DNA of 64,000 nucleotides from Paracoccus subflavus (GCF_004310345.1 NZ_SISK01000011.1:1-64000), one strand, 5' to 3'. Counted from the stretch's first letter, positions 33,896 through 43,394 are shown. The notes: generated by a model from the sequence alone, not told the origin. Translations and numbers: made by a program.

Positions 33896-35428
33896 ATGAC
33901 CAGTTCCATCCCCGCCCAGACCCTTTCCCCCGACCAGGCCGAGGCTTGGGACGCGCTCGCCGAAACCCTGGGCGCCGCCGGCATCGACCTGATCGCCCGG
34001 GAACTGCGTCCCCCGCAGCCCGGCAAGGGCGGCGTCATGGCGGTGATCGGAAAGGCCGGATCGGGCAAGACCCTGCTTTTGTCGCAGATCACGGCGGCCT
34101 TGCGCGCAGCCGGTGTCGAGATCGTCAGCGGGGATTACGAAGGCCGGCGGCGCAAGGACCGGCGCAGCCTCGCGGTTCTGGCCCCCACGAACAAGGCGGC
34201 CTTCGTGCTGCGGATGCGCGGCGTTCCGGCAACGACCATCCACCGTATCCTGTACACCCCCGTCTATGACCCGGAATACGAAAGGCTGGCCGAATGGCTG
34301 ACGGGCAGCGGCGACCGTCCGGCGGTCGAGGGAATGACCGATGCCGCCCTGGACCGGGCCAAGGCGTTCCATGACCAGCACGCCTCGATCCCCGGTGCCT
34401 TGGCCGCAGCGGGACTGCGCGGCTCGGATTTCATACGGGGCTGGAAACGGCGCGAGGATGCCCTGGACATAGGCCTGATCGACGAGGCCTCGATGCTGGA
34501 CGAAAAGCAGTTCGACGACCTGCGCGAGATTTTTCCGATCCTGATCCTGTTTGGCGATCCCGCCCAGCTTGCCCCCGTCGGGCAATCGGGAGAGATGGTC
34601 TTTGACCGGCTGACGCCTGCGCAGCGGCTGATGCTGAACCGTGTGCATCGGCAGGCCGAGGACAGTCCCATCCTGGACCTGGCCCACGCGCTTGGCGACG
34701 ACAGCCTGTCCTTTGACGGGTTTGAAAGCCTCATTCGCGCGGCGGCCCGGCGCGATGACCGGGTGGTCTGGGCGGAACGGGTCGAAAGCGACCTGATGGC
34801 GCGCAGTCCGGTCCTGGTCTGGCGCAACGCCACCCGCATCCGTCTGATTCAGGCCTTTCGCAGCGCCCATGGCGCGCCGGGCGATGCCCTGCTGCCGGGC
34901 GAGCCCTTGATCTGCGACGGGATCGAACTGCCCCTGAAACACCGCAAGAAGCGGATCGACCTGGAGGCACGGGGTCTGATCAAGGGGGCGCAGGTGGTCT
35001 ATCTTGGCCCCGGACGCAAGCCCGGCTTTTCCCGCCTGCATGTCATCGGGGCCGAGGAGCCGCGCCTGTCGGCCGCCAGCATCGTCAAGATCGAGCTGCC
35101 GGACGAGGAAGAGCCCTTCATTCCCTATGCCGCCCGCATGGGCGCGACCTTTTTGCATGGCGCGGCGGTGACGATCCACAAGGCGCAGGGCAGCCAATGG
35201 CCCGATGTCCAGGTGTTCGGTCCCGACATCGCGGCTGCCGCATGGTCCAACCGGTCCGAGGCGGGACTGCCGTTATGGAAGCGGCTGGCCTATGTCGCGA
35301 TCACCCGCGCGCAGGAACGCCTGCTCTGGATCACCAGGGCGCGGCTGGCAAGGCCATCGGCGCCGCTGGGAACGGATGATCTGGACGTTCCGGCAGCGGA
35401 CCTTGCGCTGGCTGACGAATCCGAGTGA
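33896..35428 (+). CDS. RecD-like superfamily 1 DNA helicase
   Basis: A 510-residue ATP-dependent helicase with AAA_30 and UvrD_C_2-like halves. Walker A is GKAGSGKT (52-59), Walker B is GLIDEASMLDE (about 193-203), motif III is LFGDPAQLAPVG (about 217-228). C-terminal motifs are TIHKAQGSQWPDV (motif V) and YVAITRAQERLLWI (motif VI). It stands alone rather than with RecBC genes, so it is an accessory helicase of the RecD/TraA-like type. I chose ATG 33896; the open frame reaches further upstream but overlaps the opposite small gene. Confidence 0.87.
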   Translation: MTSSIPAQTLSPDQAEAWDALAETLGAAGIDLIARELRPPQPGKGGVMAVIGKAGSGKTLLLSQITAALRAAGVEIVSGDYEGRRRKDRRSLAVLAPTNKAAFVLRMRGVPATTIHRILYTPVYDPEYERLAEWLTGSGDRPAVEGMTDAALDRAKAFHDQHASIPGALAAAGLRGSDFIRGWKRREDALDIGLIDEASMLDEKQFDDLREIFPILILFGDPAQLAPVGQSGEMVFDRLTPAQRLMLNRVHRQAEDSPILDLAHALGDDSLSFDGFESLIRAAARRDDRVVWAERVESDLMARSPVLVWRNATRIRLIQAFRSAHGAPGDALLPGEPLICDGIELPLKHRKKRIDLEARGLIKGAQVVYLGPGRKPGFSRLHVIGAEEPRLSAASIVKIELPDEEEPFIPYAARMGATFLHGAAVTIHKAQGSQWPDVQVFGPDIAAAAWSNRSEAGLPLWKRLAYVAITRAQERLLWITRARLARPSAPLGTDDLDVPAADLALADESE

Positions 35429-35442
35429 TGGCGTCCCGCGAT

Positions 35443-35496
35443 GGCCGGGGGCGCTTCGCCCCCCGGCCCCCCGAGGATATTTCGGTCAAGGCAAAG
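35443..35496 (+). repeat. GGATATTT intergenic element, copy C
   Basis: A GC-rich hairpin (GGCCGGGGG 35443-35451 / CCCCCGGCC 35460-35468) is followed by CCGAGGATATTTCGG and TCAAGGCAAAG, running into the EcsC stop. It lies between convergent genes and may terminate one or both. Core shared with copies at 2094 and 3571. Confidence 0.5.
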
Positions 35497-35497
35497 A

Positions 35498-36286
35498 TCA
35501 GCGCGATGCGCGGCGGTGATCCAGCCGTTCGATCGACAGGCGCAGCGCCTCGACCAGGGCTTCCTTGGGGATGCCCGTTTCCTGCGACAGGCGCATGATG
35601 CCGAAATGCACGCGGGCCAGTTCCTGATAATAGCGTGCAAAGGTATAGTTGATCGAGGCGCCGACCACCGCACCAAAGATCGGCGCAGCCTGTGCGGCCA
35701 GCTTTTGTCCCATCGATACCGACAGGCGTGGTGCCACCTTGCTGATAAGACTTTGCACCGTCTGCCCCGTCACCGACAGCCGCGCGGCCAGAAGTCCCAG
35801 GTCGGTCGTGTCATCCTCGGCAATCGGGCCGCCCGCCGCAAAGATGCGCAGGCATTCCATCCGCACGTCCTCGCTGTCGGGATCAAGCCCGTGTTCCACC
35901 GCGATGTCCAGCATGGACCGCAACAGCAGCGTGATGGTCACGGGCAGTTCGACCATGGCGCCTGCAAAGCCGCCGATACCCCCCACCGCGCCGCTGACGG
36001 TCGAGGTCAGGCGGTTGAACCAGTCCCCCCGGTCGCGCACGATCCGGCGCGACCGTGTTGCCACCCTGAACGCCCGGTCCAGCGCCGCGCGCGTCAATCC
36101 GTCCATCCGGCTGCGCACAAAGGCGGGCAGCCGCTCGATCAGACCTTCGGCGCTGTTGCCGACAACGGCCATAAGCTCCATGCCCAGCCCGCCCGCATCC
36201 AGATAACGCCGGGCAAGGCGGTCGATCTGGGCGTGTACCGAAGGGTCACTGATCGGCGGAAGCACCAGTTGCGATGGGGTGGGCAT
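35498..36286 (-). CDS. EcsC family protein
   Basis: A 262-residue protein of the EcsC family, whose biochemical role is not established. Family features include the IDRLARRYLDAGGLGMELMA start, a Gly/Ala-rich hydrophobic region (VSGAVGGIGGFAGAMVELPVTITLLL, two flanking parts, about 95-120), and GASINYTFARYYQELARVHF near residue 220. ATG 36286 is chosen because GAGGAT precedes it. It overlaps the 3' end of the upstream GNAT gene by 41 bases. Confidence 0.83.
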   Translation of the reverse strand: MPTPSQLVLPPISDPSVHAQIDRLARRYLDAGGLGMELMAVVGNSAEGLIERLPAFVRSRMDGLTRAALDRAFRVATRSRRIVRDRGDWFNRLTSTVSGAVGGIGGFAGAMVELPVTITLLLRSMLDIAVEHGLDPDSEDVRMECLRIFAAGGPIAEDDTTDLGLLAARLSVTGQTVQSLISKVAPRLSVSMGQKLAAQAAPIFGAVVGASINYTFARYYQELARVHFGIMRLSQETGIPKEALVEALRLSIERLDHRRASR

Positions 36287-36863
36287 CGGTATCCTCGTGT
36301 GGGTGATCGACCGTGATGCAGGCCGATGCGCTGCGGGTGCCGGGGGGTATCCTGCCCTGTCCGGCCTGATCGTTCGACGGGCTTTCTCGGCTGACAAGCC
36401 CTGTCACGTCAACCCAGGCGCCGGGGCTAAGTTCCAAGCCAAGAACGCGGTCGGGGTTGGTGGGCGGCGGCATGACCACATGGTCCAGACGCGAGAACCC
36501 GAAGCGGCTGTAATAGGGCGCATCCCCTACCAGCAGCACCCTTTCCCACCCCAGGGCGCGTGCGCGCCCAAGACTGTCGCGCATCAAGAGCCCGCCCAGC
36601 CCCTCGCCCTGCGCCGTCGGATGAACGGCGATCGGTCCCAGCAGCAACACCGGCCGCCCCCCGACGCGCACCGGCCAGAACCGGATCGCGGCCAGCAGGA
36701 TGCCGGTCGGATCGCGCAGCACCAGGCACAGGTCGGAAACCCTGGGCACGCCGTCCCGCAGGCGATAGGACGACAGCGCCGTCCGTCCCGGCGCGAAGCA
36801 AAGATCGTAAAGGCTCTCGACCTCGGCTTCGTCGGCGGGCGTTTCGGGGCAGATTTCGTACAT
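36246..36863 (-). CDS. GNAT-family N-acetyltransferase (YhbS-like)
   Basis: A 205-residue protein with an N-terminal GNAT domain (about 1-140): PETPADEAEVESLYDLCF, then the acetyl-CoA loop HPTAQGEGLGGLLMRDSL and LVGDAPYYSRFGF, as in the YhbS group. The last 40 residues are low in conserved character and their DNA overlaps the start of the EcsC gene, so the original stop may have moved downstream. Substrate unknown. Confidence 0.85.
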   Translation of the reverse strand: MYEICPETPADEAEVESLYDLCFAPGRTALSSYRLRDGVPRVSDLCLVLRDPTGILLAAIRFWPVRVGGRPVLLLGPIAVHPTAQGEGLGGLLMRDSLGRARALGWERVLLVGDAPYYSRFGFSRLDHVVMPPPTNPDRVLGLELSPGAWVDVTGLVSRESPSNDQAGQGRIPPGTRSASACITVDHPHEDTDAHPIATGASADQ

Positions 36864-36985
36864 CGCGCCTCCTGTCGGTCCTCGCGGCCCCTTAGCACGG
36901 GCCTGTCTGCGATGAAACCGGCGGCGGCCATTGCGGGTTCACGCGGCTGATGGCAGGTTGGCCGGACAGGCAAAGGAGGCCCGCG

Positions 36986-37588
36986 ATGTTCTACCGCCCC
37001 GAGGCTGGCCACGGGCTGCCCCACAACCCCTTCAACGCGATCATCGCGCCGCGCCCGATCGGCTGGATTTCCACCCGAGGAAAGGCGGGCGACAATCTTG
37101 CGCCCTATTCCTTCTTCAACGCCGTGGCCTATGTGCCGCCGCAGGTCATGTTCGCCTCGACCGGGGCCAAACCCGACCGGCGCGGCACCAAGGACAGCGT
37201 GGCGCAGATCGTCGAGACGGGCGTGTTCTGCGTCAACATCGCCACGGGCGACCTGCGGGACGCGGTGAACGCAAGCTCGGCCCTCCTGCCCGCGGGTGTC
37301 AGCGAGTTCGAGGCGGCGGGGATCACGGCCGCAGAATGCGACACCATCGCCTGCCCGCGCGTGGCCGGGGCCGCCGCCGCCCTGGAATGCCGGATGACCC
37401 GCGTGGTCCCCCTGGCGGGCGACGCGAACTATGCCGTTTTTGGCGTGGTGACCGGCGTGCATGTCCGCGACGACTGTCTGGTCGATGGCCGCTTCGATCC
37501 CCGCGCGGCGGGCGGCTGGATCGCGCGGCTGGGTTACAAGGACTATACGACCGTCACCGAGCTGTTCCAGATGGACCGTCCGGCATGA
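36986..37588 (+). CDS. Flavin reductase-like domain protein
   Basis: A 200-residue FMN-binding split-barrel protein of the flavin reductase-like family. Core motifs: [30 protein letters not shown] in two parts (about 17-46) and [12 protein letters not shown]. Such proteins reduce or carry flavin, often for a monooxygenase, but no partner is adjacent. AAAGGAGG precedes ATG 36986. Its stop overlaps apt by four bases. Confidence 0.87.
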   Translation: MFYRPEAGHGLPHNPFNAIIAPRPIGWISTRGKAGDNLAPYSFFNAVAYVPPQVMFASTGAKPDRRGTKDSVAQIVETGVFCVNIATGDLRDAVNASSALLPAGVSEFEAAGITAAECDTIACPRVAGAAAALECRMTRVVPLAGDANYAVFGVVTGVHVRDDCLVDGRFDPRAAGGWIARLGYKDYTTVTELFQMDRPA

Positions 37589-38118
37589 GCCTGAACGTCA
37601 GGGACTATATCCGCACCATCGCCGATTTTCCCCATGACGGGATCCTGTTCCGCGACGTGACGACGCTGTTTGCCGATGCACGGGGCTTTCGCATCGCGGT
37701 CGATCAGCTTCTGGCCCCCTATGCGGGCGCGCGGATCGACAAGGTGGTGGGGCTCGAGGCGCGCGGATTCATCCTGGGCGGCGCGGTGGCGCATCAGTTG
37801 TGCACCGGCTTCGTGCCGATCCGCAAAAAGGGCAAGCTGCCCGGCGCGGTGATTTCCGAAGCCTATCACCTGGAATATGGCGAGGCCGTGGTCGAGGTCC
37901 ATGACGACGCCATGAGGCCGGGCGAGCGGGTGCTGATCGTCGATGATCTGTTAGCGACAGGCGGGACAGCGGCGGCGGGGATTGCGTTGTGCGAGCGGCT
38001 GGGGGCGAAGGTGGTGGGGTGTGCCTTTGTCATCGACCTGCCGGATCTGGGGGGACGGAAGGTGCTGGAAGGCTTGGGGCATGAGGTTCATGCGTTGTGC
38101 GCGTTCGAGGGGGAATGA
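37585..38118 (+). CDS. apt: Adenine phosphoribosyltransferase
   Basis: Apt salvages adenine to AMP with PRPP. The 177-residue protein has the PRPP-binding motif [14 protein letters not shown] (about 119-132), the [10 protein letters not shown] segment near the start, and the flexible KGKLPG loop. The ATG overlaps the flavin reductase gene (ATGA). The last part of the gene shows a shift to G-rich synonymous codons, then an AT-rich insertion begins directly after the stop. Confidence 0.95.
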   Translation: MSLNVRDYIRTIADFPHDGILFRDVTTLFADARGFRIAVDQLLAPYAGARIDKVVGLEARGFILGGAVAHQLCTGFVPIRKKGKLPGAVISEAYHLEYGEAVVEVHDDAMRPGERVLIVDDLLATGGTAAAGIALCERLGAKVVGCAFVIDLPDLGGRKVLEGLGHEVHALCAFEGE

Positions 38119-38173
38119 GGACAATAATATATTCAGTCGTTAATCCCATCCGAATGATTTACTAGGATTATTC

Positions 38174-38199
38174 TGCGCAGAGTATTTTAAATCTGCGCA
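38174..38199. terminator. Hairpin between convergent apt and HEPN-like genes
   Basis: Perfect 8-bp arms TGCGCAGA (38174-38181) and TCTGCGCA (38192-38199) with a 10-nt AT loop, followed on the plus strand by TAAACCTTTTAATTTTC. It could terminate apt. Confidence 0.5.
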
Positions 38200-38207
38200 T
38201 AAACCTT

Positions 38208-38735
38208 TTAATTTTCGGAAAGATCAACGCCTGGGTAAATTTCGGAGATCATCGCAAAAGCGGCAGAATCAACATGCTGCTCTGCCACCTTGACCCGCCG
38301 GCGAAGACTATCCATCCCGTCTATCAACTGTAACATTGCGGCTCGGGAAAACATCTTGTCGTTTTCTTCTCGGAAAAAGTGATGTGCAAAATAGTCTCTC
38401 TTTTTCTTCAAGTCGTCCAGTTCGCCCTGATACGCCGAAAGAAAGACGCAATTAGACAGTAGTTTCAATAAGGTGCCAAAAGTTGACGCGTGCGCATGCC
38501 TTTCTAGGAAATCGTAGCTAACTTCCCATGCTGCTTGATCGGATATCCTTCCACCCGATTGCAGGGTGCGGAGTTGCCAGAATATGTAACAGTTTTGCAG
38601 ACCTGTCTCTAGCAAGGCATATCCAGAAAAGAGGAGGCCAAAGTGGGCTAGTACTTCCTTTTCTAGCATAGCCTCCGGTGCCCGAAGTTCTGGAAAATCC
38701 TCAAACAGCAATGAAAAAGATGAGCTACCCTCCAT
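38208..38735 (-). CDS. Orphan HEPN-like protein in an AT-rich insertion
   Basis: A 175-residue, largely helical soluble protein. RDYFAHH (Arg113, His118) fits the Rx4-6H motif of HEPN-domain proteins, many of which are RNases in toxin-antitoxin, Abi or other defence systems. No nucleotidyltransferase antitoxin or other partner is next to it, so function is open. Codon use differs sharply from all neighbours (ATA, CTA, TTA, AGA codons), pointing to recent transfer. Its ribosome site AAAAGGAG overlaps the stop of the oxidase gene 13 bases upstream. The HEPN assignment rests on one motif and helical character. Confidence 0.6.
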   Translation of the reverse strand: MEGSSSFSLLFEDFPELRAPEAMLEKEVLAHFGLLFSGYALLETGLQNCYIFWQLRTLQSGGRISDQAAWEVSYDFLERHAHASTFGTLLKLLSNCVFLSAYQGELDDLKKKRDYFAHHFFREENDKMFSRAAMLQLIDGMDSLRRRVKVAEQHVDSAAFAMISEIYPGVDLSEN

Positions 38736-38748
38736 CGTCCCGCTCCTT

Positions 38749-40146
38749 TTAAGTCAGAATCACCCCCGGATTCATGATCCCCGCCGGATCCAGCGCATCC
38801 TTGATCGCCCGCATCGCTGCCAGCCGCGCGGGATCGCCCCATTCGGCCAGGTCCGCCGCCTTCAGCCGCCCGACCCCGTGTTCCGCCGAAAACGACCCGC
38901 CGCGCGTCACGACCATATGATGCACCGCGCGGGACAGGGCGCGCCGGACCCCGTCATAGACATCCCGCGTCCGACCCTCGGCCGGGAACAGGTTGAAATG
39001 CAGGTTGCCGTCGCCCAGATGGCCGAAGCAATTGATCCGCAGATCGGCCATGCCCGCCAGCATGGCACCTGCGTCGCGGATGAAGCGGGCGATCTCGGTC
39101 AGCGGCAGGCTGATGTCGTGGCTGGCGATGGCGCCGATGTGGCGGTTGGCCTCGGGGATGGTTTCGCGGACCGCCCACAGATCGGCGGCCTGCTGGCCGG
39201 ATCGGGCGATCACGCCGTCGCTGACAAGACCGGCCTCGGCGGCATCGGTGAACAGGGTCTCCAGCGCGTCGTCGGCGGACAGGCCGGAAGGCAGGCCGAC
39301 CTCGATCAGCACCAGCCAGTCGGGGCGGTCGGGGAAAGGCTGGCGCAGGTCTGGAAAGGCCACGTCCAGGAACCGCAACCCCTGCCCCGAGATCAGTTCG
39401 AACGCCGTCACCCCGCCCGCCATCCTGGCCTGGGCCAGCGACAGCAGGATCAGCGCGGATTCGGGCGAGTCCACGACCAGCATCGCCACGCCGGTTTCCG
39501 CCGGCACCGGGGCCAGCACCAGCGATGCGGCGGTGATGATGCCCAGCGTGCCTTCGGCCCCGATCAGCAGGTCGCGGATGTCATAGCCGGTGTTGTCTTT
39601 TCGCAGCCGCTTCAGGTCGTGCATGACCTGGCCCTGCGGCAGCACCGCCTCGACCCCCAGGCACAGGGCGCGGGCGTTGCCGTAACGCAGCACGTTCACG
39701 CCGCCCGCATTGGTGGCCAGAACGCCGCCGATCTGCGCCGTCCCGCCCGAGGCCAGGGCCAGCGGGAACTGGCGCCCCGCCCTGCCTGCCGCATCGCGGA
39801 TCTGGTGCAGCGTCGCCCCCGCCTCGGCCACGATCACGCCTTCCTCGGGGTAGATGGCGCGAATGGCGCTCATGCGTTCCAGCGACAGGACCAGCGGCAC
39901 GGTGCCGTCGGGCATCACCTGCCCACCCACCAGTCCGGTGCCGCCGCCACGCGGCACGATGGGCACGTGCGCATCGGCGCAGGCGCGGACAATGGCCGAA
40001 ACCTCATCCACGCTGCGGGGGGCGGCGATCAGACCCGCCCGTCCCCGGAAACGGCCCCGCGGCTCGTCAAGATAGGCGGGCGCCATGTCGCGCAGCACAC
40101 CCGCCGGCAGCAGCGGGATCAGCGCATCGGTGGCATCGTTCAGCAT
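38749..40146 (-). CDS. FAD-linked oxidase (GlcD / D-2-hydroxyacid dehydrogenase type)
   Basis: A 465-residue flavoprotein of the FAD_binding_4 plus FAD-oxidase C family, which includes D-lactate, glycolate and D-2-hydroxyglutarate dehydrogenases. FAD-domain motifs: VPIVPRGGGTGLVGG (about 65-79) and ASGGTAQIGGVLATNAGG. C-terminal domain: INCFGHLGDGNLHFNLFP and GGSFSAEHGVGRLK. Lacking GlcE/GlcF neighbours, it more likely acts alone on a D-2-hydroxyacid; the exact substrate is undetermined. The ATG at 40146 starts the conserved protein. Confidence 0.85.
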   Translation of the reverse strand: MLNDATDALIPLLPAGVLRDMAPAYLDEPRGRFRGRAGLIAAPRSVDEVSAIVRACADAHVPIVPRGGGTGLVGGQVMPDGTVPLVLSLERMSAIRAIYPEEGVIVAEAGATLHQIRDAAGRAGRQFPLALASGGTAQIGGVLATNAGGVNVLRYGNARALCLGVEAVLPQGQVMHDLKRLRKDNTGYDIRDLLIGAEGTLGIITAASLVLAPVPAETGVAMLVVDSPESALILLSLAQARMAGGVTAFELISGQGLRFLDVAFPDLRQPFPDRPDWLVLIEVGLPSGLSADDALETLFTDAAEAGLVSDGVIARSGQQAADLWAVRETIPEANRHIGAIASHDISLPLTEIARFIRDAGAMLAGMADLRINCFGHLGDGNLHFNLFPAEGRTRDVYDGVRRALSRAVHHMVVTRGGSFSAEHGVGRLKAADLAEWGDPARLAAMRAIKDALDPAGIMNPGVILT

Positions 40147-40156
40147 CGCCCCCCCC

Positions 40157-40738
40157 TTACCGGGCATCGCTGCGACCGCGCCGGTCGCTGCGAAGGTTGG
40201 CATACAGCACATGGTTGCGCCACCGCCCGTCGATCTGCAGATAGCTTTGCGCCACCCCTTCGTACTTGAAGCCCGACCGTTCCAGCACCGCCCGCGAGGC
40301 TGCGTTTTCCGGCAGGCAGGCCGCCTCGATCCGCGACAGGTCAAGGGCGGTAAAGGCGTGGTGGACCAGCAGGCCGATCGCCTCGCGCATGTAGCCCTGC
40401 CGGGCAAAGGGCTGGCCGATCCAGTAGCCGATGGTTCCCGACTGCGCCGGGCCACGGCGAATATTGTCCAGCGTGATCGCCCCCAACAGCACGCCGTCGC
40501 GGCGTATCAGGAACAGCGGCAGGGCGGTGCCGCCCCGGCTGGCGCGGGCAGCCCAATAGACCCGGTTCACGAAACTTTTGCGGGTCAGGTGGTCGGGCGA
40601 CCAGACGGGCTCCCAGGGGGTCAGGAACGACCGGCTGGCCTGGCGCAGAGAGGACCAGGCATGGAAATCGCCGTGGGCAGGCAGGCGCAGCACGATCCGT
40701 TCGGTTTCCAGCCGCACGGGTCGCTGGCGCAGGAACAT
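40157..40738 (-). CDS. RimJ/RimL-type N-acetyltransferase
   Basis: A 193-residue GNAT protein: LETERIVLRLPAHGDF, IGYWIGQPFARQGYMREAI (acetyl-CoA site) and PENAASRAVLERSGFKYEG are typical of ribosomal-protein alanine acetyltransferases (RimJ group). The target is not certain. It is coupled to the M16 peptidase gene by a one-base overlap. Confidence 0.86.
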   Translation of the reverse strand: MFLRQRPVRLETERIVLRLPAHGDFHAWSSLRQASRSFLTPWEPVWSPDHLTRKSFVNRVYWAARASRGGTALPLFLIRRDGVLLGAITLDNIRRGPAQSGTIGYWIGQPFARQGYMREAIGLLVHHAFTALDLSRIEAACLPENAASRAVLERSGFKYEGVAQSYLQIDGRWRNHVLYANLRSDRRGRSDAR

Positions 40739-42012
40739 CAGGCGGCAAGCCGTTCGGCCAGCGTGCCCAGCGCAGGCGCCGCCCTGACCGGACCATAGAG
40801 CGCCAGCGCCGGACGGGCATGGGCGATCAGCCCTTCGGCATGGCCGCGCACCTCGGCCACGGTGACGGCGGCGATACGGTCGGCCACCTCGGCCGCGTCG
40901 GGCACCCGGCCCCAGATTGCCAGCGTGCGCGCCATCCGCTCGGCTTGGGCGGAGGGGCTTTCCAGCGACATCAGCAGGCTGGCGCGCAACTGCGCCTTGG
41001 CGCGGGCGACCTCGGCCTCGGACATGTCGGCGGCGGCGCGGCGGATTTCGTCGATGGTCAGGGTGGACAGGTCGGCCAGATCCTCGGCTCCGGTGCCGGC
41101 ATAGATGGTCAGCATTCCGGTGTCGTCATGAAATCCCGACTGCGCGAAGATCGTGTAGCACAGGCCCCGTTCCTCGCGGATCTTCTGGAACAGGCGCGAG
41201 GACATGCCCCCGCCCAGGGCCGAGGAAAAGATCTGCGCGGCATAGAAATCGGGTGCCAGATAGCCCGGCCCCTCCAGCGCCAGGGCGAAATGGGCCTGCT
41301 CCAGCTTCTTGACCTTGCGGGTTTCCAGGCCCTGCCAGCGGGCGGCCTCCTTCGGGGCCTGCATCACGGGCACAAGATGCCCGAAGGCGCGTTCGGCCAG
41401 GCGAACAATGCGGTCGTGATCGACCGCGCCCGCAGCCGCCACGATCATCTGGCCGGGACCGTAATTCTCGGCCACGAAGCCCGACAGGTCGGCGCGCGCA
41501 AAGTGACTGACGCGTTCGGCATGGCCCAGAATGGTGCGGCCCATCGGCTGGTCAGGATAGGCCGCCTCTTGCAGCCAGTCGAAGATGATGTCGTCGGGCG
41601 TGTCCATCGACTGCCCGATTTCCTGCAGGATCACACCGCGCTCGACCTCGATCTCGCGCTCGTCGAAAACCGGGTTCAGCACGATATCCGCGATCACGTC
41701 GAAGGCCAGATCCACGTCGCTTTGCAGGACACGGACATAATAGGCCGTGGCATCGCGCGAGGTATAGGCGTTGATATAGCCGCCCACATCCTCGATCGCC
41801 TCGGCAATCTGCAAAGCACTGCGGGTCGTGGTGCCCTTGAAGGCCATATGCTCAAGGAAATGGGCGATGCCGTTCTGGTCGGCGCGTTCATTGCGTCCGC
41901 CCGCATTGACCCAGACACCAAGCGTGGCAGAATGCAGTCCCGGCATCAGCCGTGTGGCGATGCGCAAGCCGTTCGGAAGGGTCGTGATCTGCTGGCCGGG
42001 ATCTTGGTTCAC
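40738..42012 (-). CDS. M16-family zinc peptidase
   Basis: A 424-residue peptidase of the M16/mitochondrial-processing-peptidase type. The inverted zinc motif HFLEH is at His51, Glu54, His55, in the canonical context NGIAHFLEHMAFKGT. A second conserved domain follows (GPGYLAPDFYAAQIFSSALGG). Bacterial single-chain members degrade peptides; the natural substrate is unknown. The start is GTG in a GTGA overlap with thrC. Confidence 0.92.
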   Translation of the reverse strand: MNQDPGQQITTLPNGLRIATRLMPGLHSATLGVWVNAGGRNERADQNGIAHFLEHMAFKGTTTRSALQIAEAIEDVGGYINAYTSRDATAYYVRVLQSDVDLAFDVIADIVLNPVFDEREIEVERGVILQEIGQSMDTPDDIIFDWLQEAAYPDQPMGRTILGHAERVSHFARADLSGFVAENYGPGQMIVAAAGAVDHDRIVRLAERAFGHLVPVMQAPKEAARWQGLETRKVKKLEQAHFALALEGPGYLAPDFYAAQIFSSALGGGMSSRLFQKIREERGLCYTIFAQSGFHDDTGMLTIYAGTGAEDLADLSTLTIDEIRRAAADMSEAEVARAKAQLRASLLMSLESPSAQAERMARTLAIWGRVPDAAEVADRIAAVTVAEVRGHAEGLIAHARPALALYGPVRAAPALGTLAERLAA

Positions 42013-43385
42013 TGGGTTCTCCGCTCAAGGATCAGCGATTTAAGCGCGGCCACGTCGTTTTCAACCCGCGTCATACGCTCGGGCAGATCGAACAGGGTCG
42101 CCATATGCGGGGGCAGGGCGGGTCGGATGCCGATGGCGGCCTCGACCGCGTCGGGAAACTTGGCCGGATGGGCGGTGGCCAGCGTCACCATCGGCACGCC
42201 GGGTTCGACATGCCGGCGGGCGACGGCGACGCCCACCGCACTGTGCGGGCACAGAACCTCACCCGTTTCCGCACGGATGGTGCGGATCATCGCCAACGTC
42301 TCATCCTCGGACACGCGGCCCGACAGATACTGGTCGCGCAGGGACTGAAGCGCACCCTGACTGATGACAAAGCCGCCTTCGCGCAACTCGTCCATGAGTT
42401 GCGCGACCGCAGGCGCATCCCCGCCATAAGCCAGATACAGCGCCCGTTCGAAGTTGGAACTGACCTGGATATCCATGGAGGGACTGATCGAAGGCTCGAC
42501 CGTGCCCACCCTGTATTCGCCGGTGGTCAGAGCCCGGTGCAGAATGTCGTTCTGGTTCGTCGCCACGATCAGCCGGCGGATCGGCAGACCCATGGCGCGG
42601 GCCACGGATCCCGCGAAGATGTCGCCGAAATTGCCTGTGGGCACGGTGAAGTCGGTTTCCCGCATCCCCAGGCTGGCGGTTGCGGTGACGTAATAGACGA
42701 TCTGCGCCACCACCCGTGCCCAGTTGATGCTGTTGACCCCTGCCAGTCCCACCCGATCGCGAAAGGCATGGTCGTTGAACAGATCCTTCAGCCGCGCCTG
42801 GCAGTCGTCGAAGTGGCCCGTTACGGCAAGGGCATGAACATTTTCGGCGGTGGGCGTGGTCATTTGCCGGCGCTGCACCTCGCTGACGCGGCCATGAGGG
42901 AACATGATGAAGACATCGACATTGTCGATGCCCTTGAACGCCTCGATGGCGGCGCTGCCGGTATCGCCCGAGGTCGCGCCGACGATGGTGATCCGCTGGC
43001 CGGACCGCTTCAACGCGATCTCGAACAATTGCGCGATCAGTTGCATCGCGAAGTCCTTGAAGGCCAGTGTCGGGCCGTGGAACAGTTCCATGAGGTGATG
43101 GCCGGGGGCCAGTTGGCGCAGCGGCGCCTTGGCCGCATGTTCGATGCGCGCATAGGCGCGGGCGATGGCGCCGCGCAGGTCCGCATCGGAAAAGCTGTCG
43201 CCGGTAAAGGGCCGGATGACGCGGAACGCAACCTCGTCATAGGCCAGGCCGTCCAGCTCGTTCAGCCCGCCCAGGGCCGGGATCGTCTCGGGCAGATACA
43301 GCCCGCCGTCGCGGGCGAGACCGGACAGCATGGCCCCTTCGAAGTTCAGAACCGGGGCCTTTCCCCGCGTCGAGACGTAGCGCAT
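42009..43385 (-). CDS. thrC: Threonine synthase
   Basis: ThrC converts O-phosphohomoserine to threonine with pyridoxal phosphate. The 458-residue protein has the PLP lysine in LAFKDFAMQ (Lys110), the N-terminal YVSTRGKAP segment typical of class II enzymes, the SGDTGSAAI phosphate loop and VPTGNFGDIFAG. Its placement between surf1 and an M16 peptidase gene is common in Rhodobacteraceae. Confidence 0.96.
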   Translation of the reverse strand: MRYVSTRGKAPVLNFEGAMLSGLARDGGLYLPETIPALGGLNELDGLAYDEVAFRVIRPFTGDSFSDADLRGAIARAYARIEHAAKAPLRQLAPGHHLMELFHGPTLAFKDFAMQLIAQLFEIALKRSGQRITIVGATSGDTGSAAIEAFKGIDNVDVFIMFPHGRVSEVQRRQMTTPTAENVHALAVTGHFDDCQARLKDLFNDHAFRDRVGLAGVNSINWARVVAQIVYYVTATASLGMRETDFTVPTGNFGDIFAGSVARAMGLPIRRLIVATNQNDILHRALTTGEYRVGTVEPSISPSMDIQVSSNFERALYLAYGGDAPAVAQLMDELREGGFVISQGALQSLRDQYLSGRVSEDETLAMIRTIRAETGEVLCPHSAVGVAVARRHVEPGVPMVTLATAHPAKFPDAVEAAIGIRPALPPHMATLFDLPERMTRVENDVAALKSLILERRTQ

Positions 43386-43394
43386 CCTGTTCCC

